A stretch of DNA of 36,379 bases from contig CAYSOA010000023.1 in assembly GCA_964432565.1 (NCBI GenBank), positions 1 through 36,379 of the forward strand, given 5' to 3'. The stretch is from CAIOHW01 sp964432565 (GTDB taxonomy: Bacteria > Bdellovibrionota > UBA1018). Below the pieces are notes generated by a model that was not told the DNA's origin, made no database searches, and was given only the letters and a program-made list of their open reading frames with translations. The translations under genes and the position numbers were made by a program. Within the stretch, counting starts at the first letter, position 1; every line of letters starts with the position of its first letter. Shown piece by piece: positions 15,685 to 22,701 of the stretch.

Positions 15685-17280
15685 GTGACGAAACCACGCG
15701 TGATGATTGTCGATGATGAAGAAACGATTCGAAAGCTGCTGAAGGGTCGGCTTGAGCGCGAAGGATACCAGGTGGCCTCGTGCTCGAATGCCGCCGAGGC
15801 TGAAGTCGCCTTCAAGGCGGCTGGGGCTCCACCGGTGGGCGTGCTCGTTTCTGACATCAAGATGCCCGGCAAGGACGGCTTCTCACTGATGGAGTGGGTC
15901 AAGTCGCGGGACTCGCGCTGCAAGGTCATGCTCATCACCGGACACGGCGAGAAGGAAGTGGCGATTCGCGCCCTCAAGTGGGGCGCGACCGACTATCTCG
16001 AAAAGCCGTTCGATCTGGATGAGTTCGTGCATTCGGTCAAGCGCTGCATGCACGAGTATGAGCTGGAGTCGGAAAAGGCGGACCGAGTGGCCGCCCTCGA
16101 GGCGCGAGCCCAGCGTGCGGAGGCGCAGGTGGCCGGAGACACGTGGTTCGTCTCGAAGAGTCGAGCCATGAACCCGGTCAACGAGTGGATCTCCGTATTG
16201 AGACGCGAGTCGATGCGCGGAGAGGGAGAAGAGCCGACCGTGCTGGTGCTGGGTGAAAGTGGCACGGGCAAGGAAGGTATCGCCCGCATGGTTCACGCGG
16301 GATCGCGACGCGGGCGCGGGCCGTGGGTCGCCGTGAATTGCGCGAACTTCAGCGAGCAGCTTCTCGAAAGTGAGCTTTTCGGGCATGAAAAGGGGGCGTT
16401 TACGGGCGCCACAGGCCTCAAACGGGGCCTCTTCGAGCTGGCCCACGGGGGCACGCTCTTTCTGGACGAAGTGGCTGAGATGGACTCGCACATGCAGGCC
16501 AAGCTGCTACGGGCAATCCAGGAAAAGACGTTTCGGCGCGTCGGTGGGACGACCGACATCAAGGCCGATGTGCGTGTGATCGCGGCAACCCATGCCCAGA
16601 TCGAAAAGTGCGTCGAAAACGGAACCTTTCGCGAAGATCTGTTTCATCGCATCAATCGCGTGACGATCGAAGTGCCGGCTCTTCGCGAGCGCACACATGA
16701 CATCATTCCGATGGCCACGCAGTTTGCCGAGCGGGCCTTTGCTTCGCGCGGCAAGTCCTTCAAGGGCTTCACGGCCGAGTCACAGGCTGCGATGCAGGGC
16801 TATCGCTGGCCAGGAAACGTACGCGAGCTGCTGAATGTCGTCGAGCGTGCGGCTCTGGTTGCCGGTCCGGCCGAAGAGCGCATCGATGTCTGCCCGTTCA
16901 TGGGGGCAAGTCCGGCATCGAGCGTGACGACGCCGGTCTCTCGGGTCATCGAAGGGGGAGCCGAAGGTTCTGGGATGCCCGAGTCGTCGGATCATCTTTC
17001 TCTCGTTCGGCCGGCGCCTACGGCACCGGTGCTCAAGCTTCAGGATGCGATGGAGAGCTACACGACGCTCAAGAAGCGCTGGAGTTTTTCGTTCGAACGC
17101 GAGTACCTCGTCGCCATCCTGAACCGGCATGACGGCAATGTTTCGGCTGCGGCACGCGAGGCCCATCTCGACCGCAGTAATTTTCTGCGGCTTCTCCGTC
17201 GTCATCGCATGACGGCTCAGGAGTTCCGCAAGGATCGCGACTCCGACTCGGCATCGGAGTCGCAGAAAAAAGCTGCCTAA
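15685..17280 (+). CDS. NtrC-family sigma-54-dependent response regulator
   Basis: A 531-residue transcription activator. The receiver domain (1-120) has the acidic pair D10-D11, the phosphoacceptor D57 in VSDIKMPG, T85 and K107. The AAA+ domain (about 150-390) has Walker A GESGTGKE (190-197), the sigma-54 contact loop GAFTGA (237-242), Walker B GGTLFLDE (255-262) and the arginine finger region RWPGNVREL (374-382). After a linker of low complexity (about 405-450), a Fis-type HTH follows (about 470-510). The start is GTG after the SD GAGGGAGAA. The kinase next door is the expected partner. A sigma-54-like promoter lies 0.8 kb downstream in front of the GGDEF gene, a plausible target. Confidence 0.96.
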   Translation: MTKPRVMIVDDEETIRKLLKGRLEREGYQVASCSNAAEAEVAFKAAGAPPVGVLVSDIKMPGKDGFSLMEWVKSRDSRCKVMLITGHGEKEVAIRALKWGATDYLEKPFDLDEFVHSVKRCMHEYELESEKADRVAALEARAQRAEAQVAGDTWFVSKSRAMNPVNEWISVLRRESMRGEGEEPTVLVLGESGTGKEGIARMVHAGSRRGRGPWVAVNCANFSEQLLESELFGHEKGAFTGATGLKRGLFELAHGGTLFLDEVAEMDSHMQAKLLRAIQEKTFRRVGGTTDIKADVRVIAATHAQIEKCVENGTFREDLFHRINRVTIEVPALRERTHDIIPMATQFAERAFASRGKSFKGFTAESQAAMQGYRWPGNVRELLNVVERAALVAGPAEERIDVCPFMGASPASSVTTPVSRVIEGGAEGSGMPESSDHLSLVRPAPTAPVLKLQDAMESYTTLKKRWSFSFEREYLVAILNRHDGNVSAAAREAHLDRSNFLRLLRRHRMTAQEFRKDRDSDSASESQKKAA

Positions 17281-17301
17281 AAGGCGCTTTTTTCGGACGC
17301 G

Positions 17302-17352
17302 CAGGGGCCGGATCTCCCACTCGGCAGTAGGGGGGTCCGGCCTCTGTCTTTT
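17302..17352 (+). terminator. intrinsic terminator of the HDOD-kinase-regulator operon
   Basis: An 11-bp stem, CAGGGGCCGGA (17302-17312) with TCCGGCCTCTG (17336-17346) including one G-T pair, is followed by TCTTTT. The loop is long (23 nt) and can itself fold. It ends at the stop codon of the convergent gene. Confidence 0.7.
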
Positions 17353-17761
17353 AGAGCAGGGCGCCCTCAGCAATCGTGGTCAGCATCTCCACCGCTTCGG
17401 CATCCGAGATCGCTTCGGGCTCGACGCCATCGCGACGAGCGAGCACCTGCTTGATGTCTCGAACGGCTGCCGGAAGGATTCCGGTCATCTGGCCCGATTC
17501 GAAGTAGACGGCGGCGTCCTCGAGGGCCGAGTGAGCGATCAGGGCCTTCCTGTCGGCATGGATCGTGATATTTGCGGAAGTGAGTAGCGGCAGGAAGATA
17601 CTGGATGAAGAGATCGCCTGCGCCCATTCGGCGGCGTTTTCGCAGTTCTGGAATCCGATCACGCAGTCGACCTCATCGGCGCGGGCGCTGTTCGAGAAGC
17701 TGAAATTGGTGGCGGCGAGGACTGCGAGGGTCATCATCGAGGCGGCTTTGAATGACTTCAT
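17351..17761 (-). CDS. small exported protein, possibly DUF2388-like
   Basis: A 136-residue protein with a clear Sec signal (MKSFKAASMMTLAVLAA, cleavage near SARA-DE, residue 29). The mature part has two Cys (33 and 40) that may form a disulfide. The C-terminal half (SANITIHADRK, then SALEDAAVYFESGQMTGILPAA, then ISDAEAVEMLTTIAEGAL) recalls the DUF2388 family of small periplasmic proteins in pseudomonads, in which a DDAA-F-V-x-S-x-G segment is followed by a late S-D-x-E-L-A. I am not certain of that link. The SD AAGGAAG precedes the ATG. It has its own promoter region, shared with the GGDEF gene. Confidence 0.7.
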   Translation of the reverse strand: MKSFKAASMMTLAVLAATNFSFSNSARADEVDCVIGFQNCENAAEWAQAISSSSIFLPLLTSANITIHADRKALIAHSALEDAAVYFESGQMTGILPAAVRDIKQVLARRDGVEPEAISDAEAVEMLTTIAEGALL

Positions 17762-18098
17762 GGTGAACTTCCTTTGAATCCGGTTTTTGTGTTGGGCTGG
17801 GTATATCCCGTTCCAGGGCCAGGCGCCCTATCCGGAGCTGACAAACCGCCGAGATTTCGTCAGCGCGCGGATAGTCTCGAGGTCGGGCAAACTGTCGAAC
17901 TTTTGAGCGTTTTCCGCAGACCGTGTCCTTTTTTACCCGGTCGCGACACAGGTCGCGCGAGACACCAAGGCCCCGGCGGCAGGATCGAAAAGACGGATTT
18001 TCAAGGACTTGCCCTGCTCGAATCGGTCGCGCCGCATTGGCACTCCGCGTGCTCCTATTCAGGGCGTACCCACCAGGGTCTGAACCGGAGGTTGAACC
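17762..18098. promoter_or_regulatory. 337-nt divergent intergenic region
   Basis: This gap separates the small exported protein gene (minus) from the GGDEF gene (plus). It holds the sigma-54 promoter match described separately and a 5-bp hairpin AGGGC/GCCCT near 17816-17830. GGTCGCG occurs twice close together around 17940-17960. No open frame with convincing codon use and no RNA gene was seen. No sigma-70 promoter stood out on either strand. Confidence 0.4.
18037..18053 (+). promoter_or_regulatory. sigma-54 (-24/-12) promoter match upstream of GGDEF gene
   Basis: The sequence TTGGCACTCCGCGTGCT has the invariant GG (18039-18040) and GC (18051-18052) exactly 10 nt apart. It fits the consensus YTGGCACGNNNNTTGCW at 11 of 13 defined positions. 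Transcription would start near 18063, giving a leader of about 35 nt with the SD GGAGG before the ATG at 18099. The nearby NtrC-type activator makes this plausible. Confidence 0.6.
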
Positions 18099-18701
18099 AT
18101 GAAGTCTCCAGCCGCACTCCAAGACGAATCCACACGCGCCATGCTCTTTGAAGTGCTCGGCGGAATCTCGCAGCTCGAACGCGTGTACGAAACGCTTCTT
18201 GTCCGTGTGGAGCAGATCGCCGAAAAGAGCGAACGCGACGAGCTCTCGTCACTGCTTCGCCGGAACGCCTTCTTCGAAAAATGGCGGGCACAGATTCGAG
18301 ACTGTGTCGCCCGCGGTGCCGAGTGTGGCGTACTGCTTGTCGATGTCGACCACTTCAAGAGGATCAACGACACCGAGGGGCACGACAAGGGTGACGAGGT
18401 CATCCGTCGTCTCGGATTACTTCTGCGCGATTTTGAATCCGCAGGAGTGGTCTGCGGCCGCTACGGCGGCGAGGAGTTTGCGGTCGCCTATGCGGGCTCA
18501 CAGGCACGCGGTCGGCGCATCGCCGATGCCATCCATGACCGGGTGGCTGAAATCGGCATCACGGTCAGTCAGGGGCTTTGTCACGCCAACCACGCCGTGG
18601 AGGGGGAAGAAGAGGCGAGCCTGAAGCGCGCCGACGAGGCCCTGTACGCTGCCAAGCGCGCGGGCCGCAATCGAACCTGCGTTGCAGGCTCGCCTCGGTG
18701 A
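18099..18701 (+). CDS. small diguanylate cyclase (GGDEF domain)
   Basis: A 200-residue cytoplasmic protein predicted to make cyclic di-GMP from two GTP. A helical N-part (1-45, probably for dimerisation) precedes a GGDEF domain with the metal ligands in LVDVDHFKRIND (D82/D84 region), the signature RYGGEEF (121-127) and a closing RADEALYAAKRAGRN. No R-x-x-D inhibitory site is found five residues before the GGEEF (the positions read AGVV), so product inhibition through that site is unlikely. There is no sensory domain, so control is probably transcriptional, and a sigma-54 promoter match lies upstream. It converges with the hibernation factor gene at a 9-nt gap. Confidence 0.95.
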   Translation: MKSPAALQDESTRAMLFEVLGGISQLERVYETLLVRVEQIAEKSERDELSSLLRRNAFFEKWRAQIRDCVARGAECGVLLVDVDHFKRINDTEGHDKGDEVIRRLGLLLRDFESAGVVCGRYGGEEFAVAYAGSQARGRRIADAIHDRVAEIGITVSQGLCHANHAVEGEEEASLKRADEALYAAKRAGRNRTCVAGSPR

Positions 18702-18710
18702 TAGGGGAGG

Positions 18711-19082
18711 TCAGGAAGTCGTGGCCAGGGCGGGCGTCAGAAACGGAGTACGTCGGGCCGCCTTTCTTCTCTTCGAGCGGTCGCGTTCTTCGAACCGATG
18801 AATCGCCTCAAGCAGGTGATCGGCCACTTCGGCGAGAGCCGCATGAAGTTCGATCGAGCTCTTCTTGATGGTCAGGCTCTTGTGGCGCCGGCCTTGAAAA
18901 TGCACCTTGACCGAAAAGAGGTCGGCTCCCGGCTGCGTCGGCGAATTTTCCATCTCAAGGGTGACCGTCACCTTCTGCTGAGCCAGGTTCGGAAATTTCG
19001 AGACGACCGCGTCGATGCGATCGGACGCGAGATTTCTGACGAGGTCAGACGCTTCGAGATTCTTGAATTTCACTTGGATCAT
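18711..19082 (-). CDS. hpf: ribosome hibernation promoting factor (HPF/RaiA family)
   Basis: A 123-residue protein of the HPF/YfiA family, which binds the 30S decoding region in slow growth and blocks translation. The fold order is visible: strand IQVKFKNLEAS, helix SDRIDAVVSKF, strand KVTVTLEMEN, strand FSVKVHFQGR and helix ELHAALAEVADHLLEAIHRFEERDRSKRRK. It is a short form: the C-terminal dimerisation domain of long HPF is missing, and a basic tail plus about 15 uncharged residues ends the protein. A GGAGG SD precedes the ATG. In many bacteria hpf follows rpoN; here rpoN is not in the window. A palindromic hairpin lies in its leader. Confidence 0.9.
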   Translation of the reverse strand: MIQVKFKNLEASDLVRNLASDRIDAVVSKFPNLAQQKVTVTLEMENSPTQPGADLFSVKVHFQGRRHKSLTIKKSSIELHAALAEVADHLLEAIHRFEERDRSKRRKAARRTPFLTPALATTS

Positions 19083-19111
19083 GAGTGCTCCTCCTTCTAT
19101 TTCGAGATAGC

Positions 19112-19127
19112 GGCGGAAAATTCCGCC
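19112..19127 (-). other. palindrome in the hpf leader
   Basis: GGCGGAA (19112-19118), AA, TTCCGCC (19121-19127) is a perfect palindrome 30 nt upstream of the hpf start codon. In RNA it can form GGCGGA/TCCGCC with a 4-nt loop ahead of the SD. A possible minus-strand -10 (TATTCT) lies just upstream of it. It could be an operator or a translation-control hairpin. Confidence 0.4.
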
Positions 19128-19225
19128 ACTCCTTAAGAATAGGAAAGGCCGAGGGGCTTTTAAAATTCAAAGAACGAATCGGATGCTTTGATAATTCTCG
19201 TAGAGTCGTGACAGACTGAGCGCGC

Positions 19226-19960
19226 ATGGATGATCTCGACTTTCAGCTGCTGGTTCTTCAATTGTCGAATCATGCGAACCTGCGCTGGCTTTACCTGACC
19301 GAAGCCGTGCTTCTGGTGGGCATGTTCCTGCTGCGAATCTGGGGTCTCTCACGCCAGAGGACGCTCGGTGGCAAGATCTGGTTTCGAAGCTGGACGCTGC
19401 TCGCCTATGTTGGTCTTGCCGGCTACGCAGCGCCCCGGGCCTGGCTCGGGCCCGAGTTCGATCACCTGGCGAAAGCGTGGATTTGGGGGCGCCGCAGCGC
19501 CCCCGCTCAGAATGGAGAAAAACGCATGTCGAACGAAGAGCTGAAGAGAAAGCTGACGGCAACCCAGTACCGCGTGGCTTGTGAGGGTGGAACCGAACCC
19601 CCGTTTCAAAACGCCTACTGGAATCACAAGGAGCCGGGAATCTATGTCGACGTCATCTCCGGCAAGCCGCTCTTCTCGTCGCTCGACAAGTTTGATTCGG
19701 GCACGGGCTGGCCGTCCTTTACCCGGCCCATTGAAGACATTGAAATCGTGAAGGTCGACGATCGCAGCCACGGAATGGTGCGCACGGAAGTGCGAAGCAA
19801 GACGGGTGATGCGCATCTCGGACATGTGTTCGATGATGGCCCTCGCGAATCCGGCGGCCTTCGCTACTGCATCAATTCAGCGTCGCTCAAGTTCATCCAC
19901 AGGGATGAGCTCGAGAAGGCGGGATACGGGGAGTACGTGAAGCTTTTCGATAAGCGCTAA
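19226..19960 (+). CDS. msrB: methionine sulfoxide reductase B with N-terminal membrane domain
   Basis: A 244-residue frame. Residues 1-100 hold two hydrophobic segments (about 22-40 and 54-72). Residues 101-244 are a complete MsrB domain reducing methionine-R-sulfoxide in proteins: QYRVACEGGTEPPF, FDSGTGWPSF (156-165), the catalytic-site motif DAHLGHVFDDGP (195-206) and the nucleophile Cys215 in RYCINSAS. The four zinc-binding Cys of many MsrB proteins are replaced, and the Cys in SGCGWPSF is Thr. Cys119 may be the resolving residue instead. The ATG at 19226 has no SD, while an internal ATG (19526) has a good one, so both a membrane and a soluble form may be made. The next gene is convergent. 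Confidence 0.9.
   Translation: MDDLDFQLLVLQLSNHANLRWLYLTEAVLLVGMFLLRIWGLSRQRTLGGKIWFRSWTLLAYVGLAGYAAPRAWLGPEFDHLAKAWIWGRRSAPAQNGEKRMSNEELKRKLTATQYRVACEGGTEPPFQNAYWNHKEPGIYVDVISGKPLFSSLDKFDSGTGWPSFTRPIEDIEIVKVDDRSHGMVRTEVRSKTGDAHLGHVFDDGPRESGGLRYCINSASLKFIHRDELEKAGYGEYVKLFDKR
19514..19528 (+). promoter_or_regulatory. internal ribosome site and start codon in msrB
   Basis: GGAG (19514-19517) lies 8 nt before ATG (19526-19528), in frame with the longer gene and placed exactly where the MsrB domain begins (MSNEELKRKL). It would give a 144-residue soluble MsrB of the usual family length. Confidence 0.55.
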
Positions 19961-19969
19961 GTGCGGCGC

Positions 19970-20677
19970 TTATTGCAGCCTTCTGAGAAACCCACTCACC
20001 ACTCCAAGCGCATACGGTCCAGCGACGTCGTTCAGGAACTCTGAGAAATCCGTGACAGCGCCCTCATCGGCGGAGTCCGAAATGGTGCGGATGATCGAGA
20101 ACGGCACGCGGTGCTCGTGGCAGACCTGCGCGACGGCGGCGCCTTCCATCTCCACGCAGAGCGTATCCGGAAGCTGCGACCGCAGCTGCGTCACCGATTC
20201 TTGACGGGAAAAGAACTGATCTCCGGTGGCGATGAGTCCCTCATGCACCGAGTGACCGCGGCCGCCGGCAATCTCCCGAGCGGCCCTGAGCAGTCCTGCA
20301 TTCATCCGCGGGTCGGTGTCGAATCGCTTCATTCCGAGCAACGGAACCTCGTGACGGGCAAATAGCGGAGAAGCATCGAGATCGTGCTGAATCAGTTCGG
20401 TTCCGATCACGATATCGCCACGACGAACTCCGTGACCTACGCCGCCGGCCACGCCTGTGAAGAGCACGCGGTCTACTTCAAAGCGATCGATGAGCTGCGT
20501 TGCCGTCGAGGCGGCGGCCACTTTTCCGACACGCGAATGCACGAGTACGCACTCGACGCCGTGAAGCGATCCGAAGTGGTAGGTGCGAAGTCCGACTTCG
20601 GTGGAGCGTGACTTGGCGATCGCGCCGATGATCGAATGGATCTCTTGAGGGAGGGCCGCCAGAATTCCGATTTTCAT
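19970..20677 (-). CDS. mtnN: 5'-methylthioadenosine/S-adenosylhomocysteine nucleosidase
   Basis: A 235-residue cytoplasmic enzyme that splits adenine from MTA, SAH and 5'-deoxyadenosine. The family pattern is complete: MKIGILAALPQE with Glu12, VLVHSRVGKVAAA, the phosphate/ribose loop FTGVAGG, LIATGDQF, the substrate-binding VEMEGAAVAQVC and the catalytic Asp in RTISDSAD. 5'-Deoxyadenosine is a by-product of radical-SAM enzymes, so it also fits the nearby kamA product chemically. It lies 3' of add on the same strand, but a strong terminator-like stem and its own promoter candidate are in between. It converges with msrB. Confidence 0.95.
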   Translation of the reverse strand: MKIGILAALPQEIHSIIGAIAKSRSTEVGLRTYHFGSLHGVECVLVHSRVGKVAAASTATQLIDRFEVDRVLFTGVAGGVGHGVRRGDIVIGTELIQHDLDASPLFARHEVPLLGMKRFDTDPRMNAGLLRAAREIAGGRGHSVHEGLIATGDQFFSRQESVTQLRSQLPDTLCVEMEGAAVAQVCHEHRVPFSIIRTISDSADEGAVTDFSEFLNDVAGPYALGVVSGFLRRLQ

Positions 20678-20704
20678 GCTGTGTTCCCCAACTTCAAACC
20701 CCAG

Positions 20705-20802
20705 AAATAATAAAGGACCCTCAGGAATTTCGCCTGAGGGTCCTTTACTCTCACGAGCGCCGCTTCGGTGTGTGGGGGGGGAAGTGGGCAGCCCGTGATC
20801 TG
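20705..20802 (-). ncRNA. candidate small RNA or attenuated mtnN leader
   Basis: On the minus strand a good sigma-70 promoter match is followed by about 97 nt with no frame and then a 15-bp perfect terminator stem. The predicted RNA has a stem TCACG/CGTGA around a segment with eight C in a row (20781-20774), a type of exposed C-rich loop seen in several regulatory RNAs, then the terminal hairpin and a UUAUUU tail. If read-through occurs it becomes the mtnN leader. Sequence inference only. Confidence 0.35.
20711..20747 (-). terminator. 15-bp perfect stem between add and mtnN
   Basis: TAAAGGACCCTCAGG (20711-20725) is the perfect reverse complement of CCTGAGGGTCCTTTA (20733-20747), with a 7-nt loop. 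In the minus direction the stem ends in CCTTTA followed by TTATTT. The plus direction has a weaker tail. It can end add transcripts and the short RNA that starts near 20802, and lies 34 nt before the mtnN start. Confidence 0.85.
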
Positions 20803-20808
20803 AGATGG

Positions 20809-20837
20809 GTTATAGTGCTGCTATTCAGACTCTGCAA
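20809..20837 (-). promoter_or_regulatory. sigma-70-like promoter upstream of mtnN
   Basis: Read on the minus strand, TTGCAG (20837-20832) and TATAAC (20814-20809) are separated by exactly 17 nt in an AT-rich patch. Transcription would start near 20802, upstream of the 15-bp stem. Confidence 0.55.
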
Positions 20838-20865
20838 TAGAATTTTTTCAGCCTCTTATAAAAAA

Positions 20866-21837
20866 TTAGAGAACCTTCGGGGTCAGAAAACTCGCCTCAA
20901 GGGCATGGACCTGACAGGCCTCGACTTCGGCCGCCGAAAGCCCCATCCGGTCGACGCAAAGCCTTGTTTCTGAAGGCAAAGTCGTCGCAAACAGGGTCGG
21001 ATCGTCGGTATTGATGCAGACCGGAACTCCAGCTCGCAGAACCTGGGGCAGGGGGTGCGCCTCGAATGAGGGGACCACCCGCGTCAGCCAGTTGCTCGTG
21101 GGGCACATTTCGAGACAGATCTTTCGGGTTCGAAGCGCTTCCATGAGCTCTTTGTCTTGAATGGCCGAAACTCCATGGCCGATGCGATGGGCTCCGAGTT
21201 CCTCGATGGCGTACCAGATCGTTTCGGGCCCGGCGCTTTCTCCGGCATGAATGGTGATCTTTGCGCCGGATTTTCTTGCGCGTTGGAAGGCCGGACGAAA
21301 CAGCGATCCGGGGAAGTCGGTTTCATTTCCGGCAAGATCGAGCCCGATGAATCGCGACGGATGCTTCAGAAAGTGCTCGACGGTTTTTTCGGCTCCGTCG
21401 GCTCCGTAGTCGCGGCTGACGATGCAGATCAGGCCGGCCTGAAAGTCAGGCAGCTTGGCCGTGGCCTGACGGATTCCCGACTCGAACGCAGCCAGAATAT
21501 CGTCCCACGACAGATTCGGGTGAAACTCGCTCACAAACGTGGGCGAATAGCGCAGCTCGACGCGTCGGGTTCCCTCCGCGTACACGTCCTCGCAGACCTC
21601 TCTTGCCACGCGCTCGAGCACCTCTGGGCGATCGAGCACTTTCTGGCAGATCTGAAATGAGGCCAGAACCGACGCAAGGTCCTGCATCGGCTTTCGAATC
21701 AGGAGCTTGTCGAGAAACGCCGGAAGCGAAGTACTTTGTGCTTCGAGGCCGCGCTCCTGCGCCAGCTCGAGCAGCGTCGAGGGACGCAGCGAAACATCGA
21801 GGTGGCGATGGAGTTCGGTTTGAAGCACGGTGTTCAT
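20866..21837 (-). CDS. add: adenosine deaminase family protein
   Basis: A 323-residue zinc hydrolase that deaminates adenosine or a related adenine compound. The zinc ligands are H10 and H12 (ELHRHLD), H197 in TIHAGES with the catalytic Glu200, H221 in RIGHG and Asp278 in NTDDP. Length is normal. An oddity is that the Gly that normally follows the HxHLD motif is Val (HLDVSLRP), next to the ribose pocket, so a substrate different from adenosine (for example an adenine nucleoside of another pathway) is possible. With mtnN it suggests purine and SAM-byproduct salvage. It starts 11 nt after the fabI stop, so it may be co-transcribed with fabI. Confidence 0.9.
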   Translation of the reverse strand: MNTVLQTELHRHLDVSLRPSTLLELAQERGLEAQSTSLPAFLDKLLIRKPMQDLASVLASFQICQKVLDRPEVLERVAREVCEDVYAEGTRRVELRYSPTFVSEFHPNLSWDDILAAFESGIRQATAKLPDFQAGLICIVSRDYGADGAEKTVEHFLKHPSRFIGLDLAGNETDFPGSLFRPAFQRARKSGAKITIHAGESAGPETIWYAIEELGAHRIGHGVSAIQDKELMEALRTRKICLEMCPTSNWLTRVVPSFEAHPLPQVLRAGVPVCINTDDPTLFATTLPSETRLCVDRMGLSAAEVEACQVHALEASFLTPKVL

Positions 21838-21848
21838 TGGCGAGGTCC

Positions 21849-22637
21849 TCAGCCCATAATGTGGGCGCCGGAGTCGACGTACATTGTCGACCCGGTGATG
21901 TGCCTGCCCCCGGGGCCGCAGAGAAATCCGCCGAGGCGACCCACGTCATCCTGATGGATCGTCTCCTTGAGGGGGGTGCTCTCGGCCGCTTCAGCGAGCA
22001 TCGTGCGGAAGTCGCGGATGCCGGCTGCAGCGAGCGTCTTGACGGCGCCTGCCGAGATGGCGTTGACGCGAATCTTTTTCGGTCCCATGTCCCAGGCAAG
22101 GTAGCGCACGCAGGCTTCAAGAGCAGCTTTGGCCACGCCCATGACGTTGTAGTTGGGAACGACCTTCTCGGCCCCGTAGTACGAGAGGGTGAGGATGCTG
22201 CCGCCGTTGGGCATCATCGGCTCGGCATGGCGTGCCAGGGCCACCAGCGAGTAGGCGCTCACATCCATGGCGAGGGCGAAACCCGCACGAGAAGTGTCGA
22301 CGAAGCGTCCGTCGAGGTCTTCGCGGTTCGCGAACGCCACCGAATGAATGACGTGATCAACCGTTCCCCATTTTTCCTTGAGCTTCGCGAAAAGGGCCTC
22401 GATCTGGGTGTCGTCAGAAACATTGCACGGTTCGACGACCGTCGCGCCCACGCTTTCGGCCAGCGGGCGCACGCGGCGTTCGAGAGCTTCTCCCAGGTAA
22501 GTGAAGGCCAGCTCGGCCCCGCCCTGATGCAGTTCGCGGGCGATGGCCCATGCGAGGCTGCGTTCATTGGCGACTCCGACGATCAGTGCTTTTTGTCCGG
22601 CATAGGGGCGCTCGGCCCAGTAACGTTCGGTGCTCAT
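21849..22637 (-). CDS. fabI: enoyl-[acyl-carrier-protein] reductase, NADH type
   Basis: A 262-residue short-chain dehydrogenase-like enzyme for the last step of each fatty-acid elongation cycle. Cofactor motif GVANERSLAWAIA (21-33); active site Tyr153 (SYYGAEK), Tyr163 (NYNVMG) and Lys170 (GVAK); substrate-loop region SAGAVKTLAAAGI. The ATG at 22637 is used because the protein then starts as the family does; an ATG seven codons upstream lacks a spaced SD. It diverges from ygfZ over a 64-nt gap and is followed by add. It is the FabI class, the target class of triclosan-type inhibitors. Confidence 0.96.
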   Translation of the reverse strand: MSTERYWAERPYAGQKALIVGVANERSLAWAIARELHQGGAELAFTYLGEALERRVRPLAESVGATVVEPCNVSDDTQIEALFAKLKEKWGTVDHVIHSVAFANREDLDGRFVDTSRAGFALAMDVSAYSLVALARHAEPMMPNGGSILTLSYYGAEKVVPNYNVMGVAKAALEACVRYLAWDMGPKKIRVNAISAGAVKTLAAAGIRDFRTMLAEAAESTPLKETIHQDDVGRLGGFLCGPGGRHITGSTMYVDSGAHIMG

Positions 22638-22701
22638 AGTGACGCGACCTTCGCACATCCCCCTTGGTCGAGCAACGGATTGCTGGTAGCCTCAGCGCGC
22701 C

